Below, piece after piece: positions 16,546-25,600 of a stretch of DNA of 43,340 nucleotides. The translations under genes were made by a program, and so were the position numbers. The notes under the pieces are model-generated. The model did not search any database. It saw only the letters and a program-made list of their open reading frames with translations, and had not been told where the DNA came from. Origin of the DNA: Chromatiales bacterium (GTDB taxonomy: Bacteria; Pseudomonadota; Gammaproteobacteria; SZUA-152); assembly GCA_026982475.1 (NCBI GenBank), contig JALSHB010000201.1, positions 1 through 43,340 of the forward strand, read 5' to 3'. Each line of letters opens with the position of its first letter. Position 1 is the first letter of the stretch.

Positions 16546-18084
16546 TCAGCCGCGGCCAACTTCGCGGTCCAGCTCGCCGCTCTTCAGGCGCGCCATGTAT
16601 TCATCCAGCGCCTGGCGCACGCGACCGCTGAGGATATACAGGCCGATGAGATTGGGAAAGGCCATGGACAGCAGCATCAGGTCACTGAAGTCGAGGATGT
16701 TCGAGGCGCTGGTCATGGAGCCAACCACCACGAAGGCGACGAAGATGACCCGAAACGCCATGGAAAAACGCTCGCCGAACAGATAGGTCCAGCAGCGCTC
16801 GCCGTAGTACGACCACGAGATCATGGTGCTGTAGGCGAACAGCACCACGGACAGCGACAGAACCAGTGGGAACCACGAGATCACCGACCCGAAGGCCACC
16901 GAGGTCAGCGCCGCGCCGTGATTGTCCTGCACCAGCGGCGCGTATTCCGGGTTCAGGTAGACGCCGGTGATGACGATCACCAGCGCGGTCATGGTACAGA
17001 TCACCACCGTGTCGATGAAGGGTTCCAGCAGCGCCACCATGCCCTGGCGGACCGGGTATGGCGTGCGCGCCGTGGAATGGGCGATGGCCGCCGAGCCGAT
17101 GCCGGCCTCACTGGAAAAGGCGGCGCGCTTGAAGCCCTGCACCAGCACGCCGATGAGGCCGCCGACACCGGCATCCAGGGTGAAGGCCTCGTGCACGATC
17201 AGGCCCAGCGCCGCCGGCACCTCGCTGGCATGGGAGCCGATCACCCACAGGCAGGCGAGCAGGTAGATGATCACCATGGTGGGCACGATGGCCTCGGCGG
17301 TGTGGGCGATGCGGCGGATGCCGCCGATGATGACCACACCCACCAGCGCCGCCATGATCAGGCCAAACAGCCAAGGCTGGGCCTCGAAGAACGGCACCGA
17401 CTGCTTGACCGCATTCAGCGACTGACTGACCTGAAAGGCATTGCCGCCACCCAGCGAGGCGCCGATGGCCAGCACGCAGAACAGCATCGCCAGCACCTTG
17501 CCGGAGCGCGCCCAGCCCTTCTCCGCCAGGCCGCGCGACAGATATTCCATGGCGCCGCCCATGATGTGGCCGTCGGGGCGCACCTCGCGGTACATCTGCG
17601 CCAGGGTGGCCTCGGTGAACTTCACCGTCATGCCCAGCAGGCCGGCGATGATCATCCACAGGGTCGCGCCGGGGCCGCCGATGCTGACGGCGATGGCCAC
17701 GCCGGCGATGTTGCCGAGGCCGACGGTGGCCGACAGCGCGGTGGTCAGGGCCTGAAACGGGCTCACCTCGCCGACATCGTCCGGGCGGCTGTAGCGGCCA
17801 CGCAGGATGGCGATGGAATGATGAAACACGCGCACATTGATGAAGCCCATGCGCAGGGTCAGGTAGACCGCGCCGGCGATCAGCCAGGCGACGATGAAGG
17901 GAAAGTTCACGTCGTCCATGAAGAACAGGATATTGAAGAAGAACACCGCCGCGAGGTAGCCGTTGAGCACGCCGAACCAGTCGTTGAGGGTGCGCGTGGC
18001 CTCGCCATCGGCGAAAGCGAGGCTGCTGAACAGCATCAGACAGACAACAAGCAAGGCCGTGACGGCCTTTGGGGATCGTGGCAT
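16546..18084 (-). CDS. Na+/alanine (AGCS family) symporter
   Basis: A 512-residue inner-membrane transporter of the alanine/glycine:cation symporter family, which imports small amino acids with Na+ or H+. It has about 11 hydrophobic segments, the family motif LSATVGLGNIAGVA near residues 110-124, and GGGNAFQ. The N-terminus MPRSPKAVTALLVVCLMLFSSLAFA looks like a cleavable signal peptide, seen in longer AGCS members. The ATG at 18084 has GGAG 6 nt upstream. It sits between ratA and feoC, inside what is usually a compact ratA-smpB neighbourhood, and so may be a later arrival. Substrate not certain. Confidence 0.92.
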   Translation of the reverse strand: MPRSPKAVTALLVVCLMLFSSLAFADGEATRTLNDWFGVLNGYLAAVFFFNILFFMDDVNFPFIVAWLIAGAVYLTLRMGFINVRVFHHSIAILRGRYSRPDDVGEVSPFQALTTALSATVGLGNIAGVAIAVSIGGPGATLWMIIAGLLGMTVKFTEATLAQMYREVRPDGHIMGGAMEYLSRGLAEKGWARSGKVLAMLFCVLAIGASLGGGNAFQVSQSLNAVKQSVPFFEAQPWLFGLIMAALVGVVIIGGIRRIAHTAEAIVPTMVIIYLLACLWVIGSHASEVPAALGLIVHEAFTLDAGVGGLIGVLVQGFKRAAFSSEAGIGSAAIAHSTARTPYPVRQGMVALLEPFIDTVVICTMTALVIVITGVYLNPEYAPLVQDNHGAALTSVAFGSVISWFPLVLSLSVVLFAYSTMISWSYYGERCWTYLFGERFSMAFRVIFVAFVVVGSMTSASNILDFSDLMLLSMAFPNLIGLYILSGRVRQALDEYMARLKSGELDREVGRG

Positions 18085-18453
18085 TGTGGCTCCGTGGCGG
18101 GGATTGCGATTCAGCGGGCTATTATTGGACATTCGGCCGTAATGGCCAAGGAAACAGCAAAGAAATCTGCCCAAGACCCGGCTCTGCCTGGCGTTTTCAC
18201 CCTCACAGACCACACGATGTTCTTCTCTGCAGGGTCGACACGCCCACCCTGCTTTCGATCACGACCGGACGCCCCCCGCAAGACCTGTAGGGCGTCTTCA
18301 GGCGCGACAGTCGTCCCTGGCGCTTCGCGGCCAAAGCCGCCCCCCCTCGAACAGCGCTGCAGGGTGGAGGCCACGCACCATCTTTCGGCTTCCGCCCGGC
18401 GGGCAGTGCCCACCCTGCGGTCTTGAGGATAAAGAGGGCGTTGTACGCAGCAA
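18085..18453. repeat. Intergenic region with GCAGGGTGG/CCACCCTGC hairpin repeats
   Basis: 369 bp without a convincing gene, between the symporter start and the feoC end. GCAGGGT at 18229-18235 pairs with ACCCTGC at 18246-18252. A second pair, GCAGGGTGG near 18359 and CCACCCTGC near 18410, encloses a longer loop. The arms match the stronger inverted repeat at 21504-21570, so these appear to be copies of one dispersed palindromic element family. They may serve as transcription or mRNA-decay boundaries after feoC. Confidence 0.5.
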
Positions 18454-18672
18454 CTACCGCCAGCGATAGATCTCCGTGCTCGCCACATCGCACTTGTTGC
18501 AGCCGCTGCCGCAGGCGGGCATCAGGGTCGAACGCTCTACCCTGCCCTTGCGCACCCACACCTCCAGCATGCCGCGCACGGCCTCGGGATCGCTGTCGAA
18601 GTGCAGTGCGATGTCGCCCAGCGTGGCCTGCCCGCGCGCTCGCAGGTAGTCCCGCACCTCGGAGAGAATCAT
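18454..18672 (-). CDS. feoC: FeoC-like winged-helix protein
   Basis: A 72-residue FeoC-family protein. The N-terminal winged helix is ILSEVRDYLRARGQATLGDIALHFDSDPEAVRGMLEVWVRKGRV. The C-terminal cysteines CGSGCNKCD (three Cys, plus none further) are of the kind that bind an Fe-S cluster or metal in FeoC. Proposed roles are stabilising or regulating FeoB. It overlaps feoB by 4 bp (ATGA, 18669-18672) as the last gene of the operon. Confidence 0.9.
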   Translation of the reverse strand: MILSEVRDYLRARGQATLGDIALHFDSDPEAVRGMLEVWVRKGRVERSTLMPACGSGCNKCDVASTEIYRWR

Positions 18673-21050
18673 GCGTCCGCTCCGGCCGCCACCGCGCGTC
18701 CGGCGCGGCCCCAGCGCATCAAACCAGCCAGCACGGCCGCCACCAGGGCCAGCATCAGGCCGATGAGCAGTGCCGACGAGGCCGGGTGCTGCAGGAAGGT
18801 CGCCGCCTGATAGAACACGCTGGCCACCACGTAGGCCAGCACCGTGGTCCAGGCCACCACGAAGGCCGCCCAGGGCTTGCCGGCCTCGCGGGCGATGGCG
18901 CCGATGGTGGCCACACAGGGCGAATAGAGCAGGATGAACAGCATGTAGGCAAAGGCCCCGGCCTGGCCGTCGAAGCGCGTGGCCATGGCGCCGAAGGTAC
19001 TCACATCCACCGCCTGCGCCTCGGCGGCGGCGCGGGTGTCGCTGATGTCGCCCACATCCAGCCCTATCGGGTCGCGGAAGGCATCGCCCAGGGCGGCGAG
19101 ATTCGCCGGCACGGTGGCGGCGCTCGCGCGGATGGCGCCCCAGAAGTCGAAGGCCTGTTCGGTCGGCGCAACCCCGGCATCTTCGTTGGCAAGGCGCGAG
19201 TAGAGGGTATCCAGGGTGCCCACCACCACCTCCTTGGCCAGCACGCCGCTGAAGATGCCGACCGTGGCGGGCCAGTTGTCTTCGTGCAGGCCCATGGGCG
19301 CGAAGGCCGGGGTCAGCTGCTGGCTGATAACGCTGAGTACCGAATGCTCGGTATCCTCGTTGCCGAAGGAGCCGTCGGTGCCGATGGAGTTGAGCACGTT
19401 GATGATGGCCACCATGACGATGATCACCTGCCCCGCCTCTTTCAAAAACAACCGCACCCGATCCCAGGTGCGCAGCAGCACACCCTTCAGGGTCGGCCGG
19501 TGATAGGTCGGCAGCTCCATCATGAAGCCGTCGGACTCGCCGTGCAGCAGGGTACGCTTCATCACCAGCCCGGTGAGCACGGCGGCGGCGATGCCGATGA
19601 GATACAGCAGGAAGACGATGTTCTGGCCGTTGGTGGGAAAGAAGGCGGCGACGAACAGGGCGTACACCGGCAGGCGCGCACCGCAGGACATGAAGGGGTT
19701 CATGAGGATGGTCAGCTTGCGCTCGCGCTCACTCTCCAGGGTGCGCGTGGCCATCACTGCCGGCACGTTGCAGCCGAAGCCGACGATGAGCGGCACGAAG
19801 GCCTTGCCGGGCAGGCCGATGGCGCGCATGAAGCGGTCCATGACGAAGGCGGCGCGGGCCATGTAGCCGCTGTCCTCCAGAGCCGACATGAACAGGTAGA
19901 GGGCGGCGATAATGGGAATGAAGGTGGCGACGATGGTCAGCCCGCCACCGATGCCGTCGGCCAGCAGCACGGTAAGGAAGGCTGGCATCCAGCCCTCGAT
20001 GAGTGTCTTGAAGCCATCGACGAAGATGGCATTGCCCAACCCATCGAAGAAATCCACGAAGGCGCCGCCGAGGTTGATGGTGAACATGAACATCAGGTAC
20101 ATCACCAGCAGAAACACCGGCACGCCGAACCAGCGGTGCAGCACCACGGCATCGATGCGGTCGGAGACGGTCTTGCCCAGCCTGCCGCGCCGGCGCAGCA
20201 CAGTCTGCGTCAGACCGTGGGCGTGACCGAAACGGCTGTCCGGCAGATAGATGTCCATGTCTTCGCCGACGCGCTGCTCGATGCCGTGGCGCAGCGCGTC
20301 GATGCGCGCACGCAACGCCTCATCGGCCAGCGCCAGGGCCTGCGGGTCACCCTCCAGCATCTTCAGCGCCAGCCAGTGGGCGTTGTGCGGATGCCGGCTG
20401 TCGCCCTGCGCGGCGGGCAGGGCCTCGACGGCCGGCAGCAGCTCGCCGATGGCCTCTTCCACCACCTCGTCATGGGCCAGACGGAAGCCGCCGGTGGCCT
20501 TGCCCGCGCGCACCGAGAGGATGGCCGCCTTGAGTTCCTCCAGCCCCTCGCCACGCGGCGCCACCACCGCCACCACCGGGCAGCCCAGTTCCTCGCTGAG
20601 GCGCGCGATGTCGATGTCCATGCCCTGCTTGCGCGCCACATCCATCATGTTCAACGCCAGCACCATGGGCACGCCCATCTCCAGCAGTTGCACGGTAAAG
20701 TAGAGATTGCGCTCCAGATTGGCGGCATCGACGACATTGATGATGAGGTCGGCATCACCGGAGAGCAGATACTGGCGGGTGACCTCCTCGTCGGGCGAGG
20801 CGCTGTCGAGGGAATAGGTGCCGGGCAGGTCGATAACGGTGGCGGTCTGGCCATCCAGCTCGAAATGGCCCTCCTTGCGATCCACCGTCACCCCGGGCCA
20901 GTTGCCGGTCTTCTGGCGGATGCCGGTCAGGGCGTTGAACAGCGCCGACTTGCCGCAGTTGGGATTGCCCGCCAGGGCCAAGGTCAAGGCAGCGCCAGAG
21001 CCCTCGGCGGCAAGTGGCCGGGGATCCTGCGAGGACTCACAGCAGCCCAT
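18669..21050 (-). CDS. feoB: Ferrous iron permease FeoB
   Basis: A 793-residue FeoB, which imports Fe2+ across the inner membrane under low-oxygen or reducing conditions. The N-terminal G domain has G1 GNPNCGKS at residues 28-35, G2 TGNWPGVTVDRKEG, G3 DLPGTYSLD and G4 LNMMDVA. The central and C-terminal parts hold two Gate motifs, with GFGCNVPAVMATRTLES and, later, SPCVATIGAIAREAG, plus about 8-10 membrane helices. The N-terminus MGCCESSQDP is unusually cysteine-rich and may bind metal or be lipid-modified; that is speculative. It is preceded by feoA (2-bp gap) and overlaps feoC. Confidence 0.97.
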   Translation of the reverse strand: MGCCESSQDPRPLAAEGSGAALTLALAGNPNCGKSALFNALTGIRQKTGNWPGVTVDRKEGHFELDGQTATVIDLPGTYSLDSASPDEEVTRQYLLSGDADLIINVVDAANLERNLYFTVQLLEMGVPMVLALNMMDVARKQGMDIDIARLSEELGCPVVAVVAPRGEGLEELKAAILSVRAGKATGGFRLAHDEVVEEAIGELLPAVEALPAAQGDSRHPHNAHWLALKMLEGDPQALALADEALRARIDALRHGIEQRVGEDMDIYLPDSRFGHAHGLTQTVLRRRGRLGKTVSDRIDAVVLHRWFGVPVFLLVMYLMFMFTINLGGAFVDFFDGLGNAIFVDGFKTLIEGWMPAFLTVLLADGIGGGLTIVATFIPIIAALYLFMSALEDSGYMARAAFVMDRFMRAIGLPGKAFVPLIVGFGCNVPAVMATRTLESERERKLTILMNPFMSCGARLPVYALFVAAFFPTNGQNIVFLLYLIGIAAAVLTGLVMKRTLLHGESDGFMMELPTYHRPTLKGVLLRTWDRVRLFLKEAGQVIIVMVAIINVLNSIGTDGSFGNEDTEHSVLSVISQQLTPAFAPMGLHEDNWPATVGIFSGVLAKEVVVGTLDTLYSRLANEDAGVAPTEQAFDFWGAIRASAATVPANLAALGDAFRDPIGLDVGDISDTRAAAEAQAVDVSTFGAMATRFDGQAGAFAYMLFILLYSPCVATIGAIAREAGKPWAAFVVAWTTVLAYVVASVFYQAATFLQHPASSALLIGLMLALVAAVLAGLMRWGRAGRAVAAGADA

Positions 21051-21052
21051 TA

Positions 21053-21331
21053 TTAAGAAAGGCTCTCGACCTGCAAGTGCCGTGCAATGGCCCCGCCCAG
21101 GGCGATGCGGTTGCCGGTGCTGGTGATGACCACATCCTGACCGCGCTGTTGCAGCACGCGGATCTCAGAGCCGATGCGCACGCCCAGCCCCATCAGGCGA
21201 TTGATCAGCGCCCGGTCGCCGTCAATGCCCACCAGCCGGCAGGTCTCGCCCGGCCGGCAATCACAGAGCGGATGACGGCAGACCGCCGACCGGGGCGCCG
21301 GGGGAGAGACGGATAAAAGGGATTGAGACAT
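21053..21331 (-). CDS. feoA: FeoA, SH3-like cytosolic partner of FeoB
   Basis: A 92-residue FeoA protein with the SH3-like core CRPGETCRLVGIDGDRALINRLMGLGVRIGSEIRVLQQ and a C-terminal GGAIARHLQV strand. It is needed for full FeoB activity and probably contacts the FeoB G domain. An N-terminal extension of about 25 residues carries CRHPLCDC, three extra cysteines. It is the first gene of feoABC; the ATG at 21331 lies about 20 bp downstream of a Fur box, so iron repression is expected. Confidence 0.94.
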   Translation of the reverse strand: MSQSLLSVSPPAPRSAVCRHPLCDCRPGETCRLVGIDGDRALINRLMGLGVRIGSEIRVLQQRGQDVVITSTGNRIALGGAIARHLQVESLS

Positions 21332-21351
21332 GGATAACTACCGCGAATACC

Positions 21352-21371
21352 AAATGAGAATGGTTCTCGTT
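21352..21371. promoter_or_regulatory. Fur box upstream of feoABC
   Basis: AATGAGAATGGTTCTCGTT contains the inverted arms GAGAA and TTCTC and fits the NAT-trimer pattern of Fur operators (GATAATGATAATCATTATC). It lies directly downstream of the -10 element, over the expected transcription start, a classic repression position. fur is present in the same window. Confidence 0.85.
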
Positions 21372-21374
21372 AAG

Positions 21375-21403
21375 AATATATAAGCGATCCCGGTCGAATT
21401 CAA
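21375..21403 (-). promoter_or_regulatory. Sigma70-type promoter of feoABC
   Basis: On the minus strand TTGAAT (21398-21403) and TATATT (21375-21380) are separated by exactly 17 bp, giving 4/6 and 5/6 matches to the consensus boxes. Transcription would start near 21368, inside the Fur box. Confidence 0.75.
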
Positions 21404-21503
21404 GCCCATCAAAGAAATCAGGCTATTTTATTTGCCGACAACCTGAATCCGTCGGCGAAAGACAATGGGTTGCATGCATCTAAACAATTCCCAGATTTCC
21501 GAT

Positions 21504-21570
21504 GTAGGGTGGGCATTGCCCACCAGTTGCGCCCTGCCCAAGCAGCGATGGTGGGCAATGCCCACCCTGC
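21504..21570. repeat. Inverted repeat, 22-bp arms (TAGGGTGGGCATTGCCCACC type)
   Basis: GTAGGGTGGGCATTGCCCACCA type arms occur at 21504-21525 and, inverted, at 21549-21570, matching at 21 of 22 positions. Each arm is also internally palindromic (GGGCATTGCCC). This is a dispersed intergenic repeat pattern familiar from gammaproteobacteria; related shorter copies are at 18229-18252 and about 18359-18418. It lies between the feo promoter and smpB. Confidence 0.75.
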
Positions 21571-21615
21571 AACGAAGAGAATTCTGTGTTGGCAACACAC
21601 GTCTCAAGCCGAGAA

Positions 21616-21642
21616 TTGTTTAAAGGCATAATTGGTTATAAT
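21616..21642 (+). promoter_or_regulatory. Candidate smpB promoter (perfect TATAAT)
   Basis: A perfect TATAAT lies at 21637-21642, only 6 bp before the smpB ATG. The best -35 candidate is TTGTTT (21616-21621) with a short 15-bp spacer. Transcription from this -10 would begin at or next to the ATG, giving a leaderless or nearly leaderless mRNA, consistent with no Shine-Dalgarno sequence before smpB. Confidence 0.45.
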
Positions 21643-21648
21643 GCCCGG

Positions 21649-22140
21649 ATGGCCAAACACTCCACAAAAAAATCCAAAAAGAAAACCAATACCGGCAGCA
21701 CCATCGCCCTGAACAAGAAGGCGCGCCACGACTACTTCATCGAGGACCGCTTCGAGGCCGGCATCGCCCTGCAGGGCTGGGAGGTCAAGAGCCTGCGCGA
21801 GGGCCGTGCGCAGATCGCCGACAGCCACGTCATCATCAAGAATGGCGAGGCCTTCCTGCTCGGCGCGCTGATCACCCCCCTGCTCTCCGCCTCCACCCAC
21901 ATTCACCCGGACCCCACCCGCACGCGCAAGCTGCTGCTGCACCGCGCCGAGCTGAGCAAGCTCATCGGCGCCGTGGAACGCAAGGGCTACACCCTGGTGC
22001 CGCTGGCCCTGTACTGGAAACACGGCCTGGCCAAGTTGGAGATCGGCCTCGCCAAGGGCAAGCAGAAGCAGGACAAACGCGCCACCGAGCGCGACCGCGA
22101 ATGGAACCGCGACAAACAGCGCCTGCTGAAACGAGGCTAG
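21649..22140 (+). CDS. smpB: SsrA-binding protein SmpB
   Basis: A 163-residue SmpB, the partner that carries tmRNA to stalled ribosomes in trans-translation. The OB-fold core has [35 protein letters not shown] and [12 protein letters not shown]. The C-terminal basic tail [22 protein letters not shown] inserts in the decoding centre. The length matches E. coli SmpB (160). The ATG at 21649 ([12 protein letters not shown]) is chosen because family members begin this way; a GTG/TTG-type extension to 21586 is unlikely. ssrA follows 43 bp downstream, so the two parts of the system are adjacent. Confidence 0.97.
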   Translation: MAKHSTKKSKKKTNTGSTIALNKKARHDYFIEDRFEAGIALQGWEVKSLREGRAQIADSHVIIKNGEAFLLGALITPLLSASTHIHPDPTRTRKLLLHRAELSKLIGAVERKGYTLVPLALYWKHGLAKLEIGLAKGKQKQDKRATERDREWNRDKQRLLKRG

Positions 22141-22183
22141 CCGGGAACTTTGCATTCCAGTACACTGTCTACTGTTTTACTTT

Positions 22184-22546
22184 GGGGGCGACCTGGCTTC
22201 GACGTGGGTCACAAAACCTGAGGTGCATGCCGAGGTGCAGATAACCTCGTAAATCCATCTGCAAAACTTATAGTTGCCAACGACGACAACTACGCACTCG
22301 CCGCCTAAACACCGGTAGGGTGCCCTCTGACCGAAGCCGTGTCTGTGCGTTCGGATTCCAGGGGTCGACTCTCACAGAATCGCGATGAAGCTTGTTCAGG
22401 GCGGATTCGCTAAAACCTCACTGAACTCGCTGTACGTCTTCCCCGTCTGCCGGGTAGCGTGCAGTTAAATCAAAAGGCAGACTAAGCATGTAGATCCGAG
22501 GGCGGAGGATTTACGGACGCGGGTTCGATTCCCGCCGCCTCCACCA
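22184..22546 (+). ncRNA. ssrA: Transfer-messenger RNA (tmRNA)
   Basis: A 363-nt one-piece tmRNA. The acceptor stem pairs GGGGGCG (22184-22190) with CGCCTCC (22536-22542), then ACCA. The tag frame begins at GCC 22276 and ends at TAA 22306-22308, encoding ANDDNYALAA, one residue from E. coli ANDENYALAA. Conserved blocks are AGGTGCATGCCGAGG near the 5' end, GACTAAGCATGTAG and the T-arm GGGTTCGATTCCC. It rescues stalled ribosomes with SmpB. Its last 16 bases are part of a 21-bp direct repeat found again at 27174-27194, so the gene has served as an integration site. Confidence 0.98.
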
Positions 22547-22551
22547 AACAC
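22531..22551. repeat. attL-like copy of the 21-bp direct repeat (ssrA end)
   Basis: Left copy of the exact 21-bp repeat; it spans the last 16 bases of ssrA including CCA and five flanking bases. Confidence 0.75.
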
Positions 22552-22554
22552 AGA

Positions 22555-22585
22555 AAGGCCAACCCGTTCGGGTTGGCCTTTTTTT
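22555..22585 (+). terminator. Rho-independent terminator of ssrA
   Basis: AAGGCCAACCC (22555-22565), loop GTTC, GGGTTGGCCTT (22570-22580) form an 11-bp perfect stem followed by a run of seven T. Confidence 0.95.
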
Positions 22586-22684
22586 CGTTGCGGAAGACGC
22601 TGTATTCCTCCGTGTATTGGAGGAATCCCTGGCTGCCCTTCAGCCCCGAGGCACTGGCCTGTTGAGCGGCTGCCTGGGAATACC

Positions 22685-25600
22685 CTACCCCATGGCCGAC
22701 GGTTGGCACGCAGCACGCCGGCGCCGCCAGCTCCAGGCCAGGAGGCAAAGGAACGACAGGCCCGCCACCACGGGATGAGCGATGGCCAGCACCAGGGGCG
22801 TCAAGGCCCAGCGGGTTAGGCTGCGCAGGGCCTCATGATGGCGGATGACATGGGCGATGGGCGGTGAGTAACGGTAGTACTGGGCCACCAGCCAGCGCCC
22901 CGGGGCGTTGCCGAGCAGGTAACGGTCACGGAACTCGCGCAGTACGACCACCTCATCGGCCAGGTAGCTGCCGTAGGCGGCGGTGGCGATGAAGCAGGCG
23001 CCGCCGTCGCCTCCCCCGCCAGTCCCAGCCCCAGTTCCATCTCCTCCCGTGGCGCCCGCGGTCCAGGCGGGAGCGCCGTCGTCACTGATGCTGCCATCGG
23101 CGCTGAGGTCATCGTCACCCCGCCCGCCGTCCACCAGGTGCAGGGTAATGCGATCCCCCTCGATCACGGCCCCCGTGGTGCCATCGTGGTCGAAGGCGTA
23201 CCAGTGGGGATCGGGTGCGTCCGGCGTCGCGCCATATTTGTAGTAGCCGTCGGGCGCGCTGCCCGCGGGGAGGACGATCTCCACTTGCGTGGCGGCGCCC
23301 GCCCCCATGCCGGTGATGCGGAAGCGGTAGAACCCGGCGGGAAACCCGGCCTCGGCCGGGGCGTCGCCGGGCGAGGGGTTGGCCACGGCCTGCACCCCCT
23401 CCAGCCGGGTGCCGGCGGGGCTGGCGAGGGTGACGTAGTAGGCGCCGTCCTGGCTGTGCAACGAGGCGACGTTGGCCTGCTCGCCATCGGGGATGCCGTC
23501 TCCGTTGCCATCGTAGTCCGGATCGTCACCCTGCGGCCCCTGTTCCTCGCTGTCGGGCACGCCGTCACCGTCCCTCTCGGGCGCCGCCCAGCGGCGCAGG
23601 TAGACATCGGTGGCATCATTGGTATCGCGCAGATCGGGTAACAGATTGCCCGCGAAGGAGTTGAAGGCGATGACGTCACCACCGGCGCTCATGGCCAGCG
23701 GGCCTCCGCTGTCGGCATTGCCGCATTTGCCATCATCCCCGCAGCCGCAGCGGCTCGCCAGGGCCAGGCTGCCTTCTACCCGGTCATAGCGGAACACGTC
23801 CGCGACGCCGTTGGTGTCCTCGGCGAGGAGGTTGCCGGCCGCCGAGTAGAAGGCCAGCCAACGGCCGTTGGCACTGAGTACGGGCGTACCGCTGTGGCCG
23901 TCGGCCTGGTCTCCGTTGGGGGCCAGGCTGACCCGCTCGGTAGCGCCGGTTTCGCGATCGTGGACGAAGACGTCTAGGCAGGGCCCGCTGATGGGCACGA
24001 TGACAACCCCTCCGCCACCACCGGGCGGCGGATTGGGGGAGAGGGGCGGCGCGCTGCACTGGTTGGTCTTGCCCGGTACCAGGTTCCCGGCGCTGGAGAC
24101 GAAGGCCACCACGCGCCCGTCGGCGCTGATGGCCGGCTGGTCGCTGGGGCCGTCGGCCTGGTCGCCGTTGGAACGGATGCTGACCCGCTCGGTGGTGCCG
24201 GTCTCCCGGTCGTAGACGAAGACGTCCGGGGCGTCGTTGGTGTCGTTGCGCACCAGATTGTCGGCCCGCGAGACGAAGGCCACATAGCGGCCATCACCGC
24301 TGATGGCCGGCTGATCGCTGGCGCCGTTGGCCTCGGCCCCGCCGCGCCCGCGGGAGACTCGTTCCATCGCCTCCGTCTGACGATCGAAGACGAAAATATC
24401 GCTCACGCCGTTGCTGTCGCCCGCCACCAGGTTGTCGGCCCTGGAGACGAAGGCCACGTAACGGCCGTCGGCGCTGAGGGCCGGCCGATTGCTGTGCCCG
24501 CTGGCCTGGTCGCCGGTGGTGCTGCGGCTCACCCGTAGGGTGGTGTTGTCTTCCCGGTCACGCAGGAAGATCGTGTCCCACCCCCCGTAGCGGTGGAGAT
24601 GATGCGCCACGAAGGCCACGTAACGCCCATCGGCACTGATGGCGGGCGGCTCATGGCTGTCGACGAGGATGCCGCGCTCATAGAGTTCCCGGGGATCTTG
24701 GCCGCTGAAGTCGCCATCCGCCACCAGGCTTATGGGGCGGGTGCTGCCGGCCACCGTGTCGCGCACCAAAGCGATGGGGACGACCAGGCCTCCCGTCACC
24801 TGGTCGGCGTCGGAGAGGAAGGCCACATGGCGACCGTCGCCACTGATGCCTCCCAAGGTATTGAGGAGCGGGACCCCTTCCAGCTGGGCATTCGAGAAGG
24901 TGAGCTGGCTCTCGTCATCGGCCAGACTGGCACGCAGCATGTCGTTGCCACAGGGCTGGCCTGGCCTGGTACGCACGCGGTCTTCCAGGGCCGTTTCGCT
25001 CCAGTTGCCGGCCGCGTCGCCGGCGAAGACGCGGAAGCGATAGGCATGGTCGGGCAGCAGGCAGCTAAGTTCATGGCGGGTGACGTCGCCATTCACCACG
25101 ATCAGGGTCTCCCACTGGTCCGGGGCGCGCTCGACTTCCAGGCGGTATCCGCTCACCCCCACGTTGTCCGTGGCCGCGTCCCAGAACAGGGTCAGGGCGT
25201 AGGCCCCGATATCCGTGGCGAAGAGATCGGCGCCGGCGGGCCACTGGGGTGACGTGACATCACGGGTACGCACCCAGAGCACGGGATCACCGCTGCTGGT
25301 ATGCCCCCCGTCATCCACCGCCTGCACACGGAAACGGTACTGCACGTCGAATTCCAGGCCCGTCACCACATAGGTCTGCACGGCGGCGTCGAGCTGGGCG
25401 ATGAGCTGCTCGTCACTGCCGCCCATTCTCTGCTGGAAGAGGTTGTAGCGCACCACGCGGCCATCGGGATCCTCGGCGGCGGTCCATTGCAGGGTGACAC
25501 TGTCTTCGCTGACCTGACTGGCGGTGAGGGAACTGCCCTGGGGCCACTCGGGGGGCACAAAGAAGAAGTCGCACACGTCACCGATGCCGTTGCCGTCGCT

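Noticed and set aside
18423-21056. An 877-codon open frame on the plus strand opposite feoB
   Set aside because: Histidine- and glycine-rich composition, no family resemblance, and an intact FeoB on the other strand. It is an antisense by-product of high GC content.
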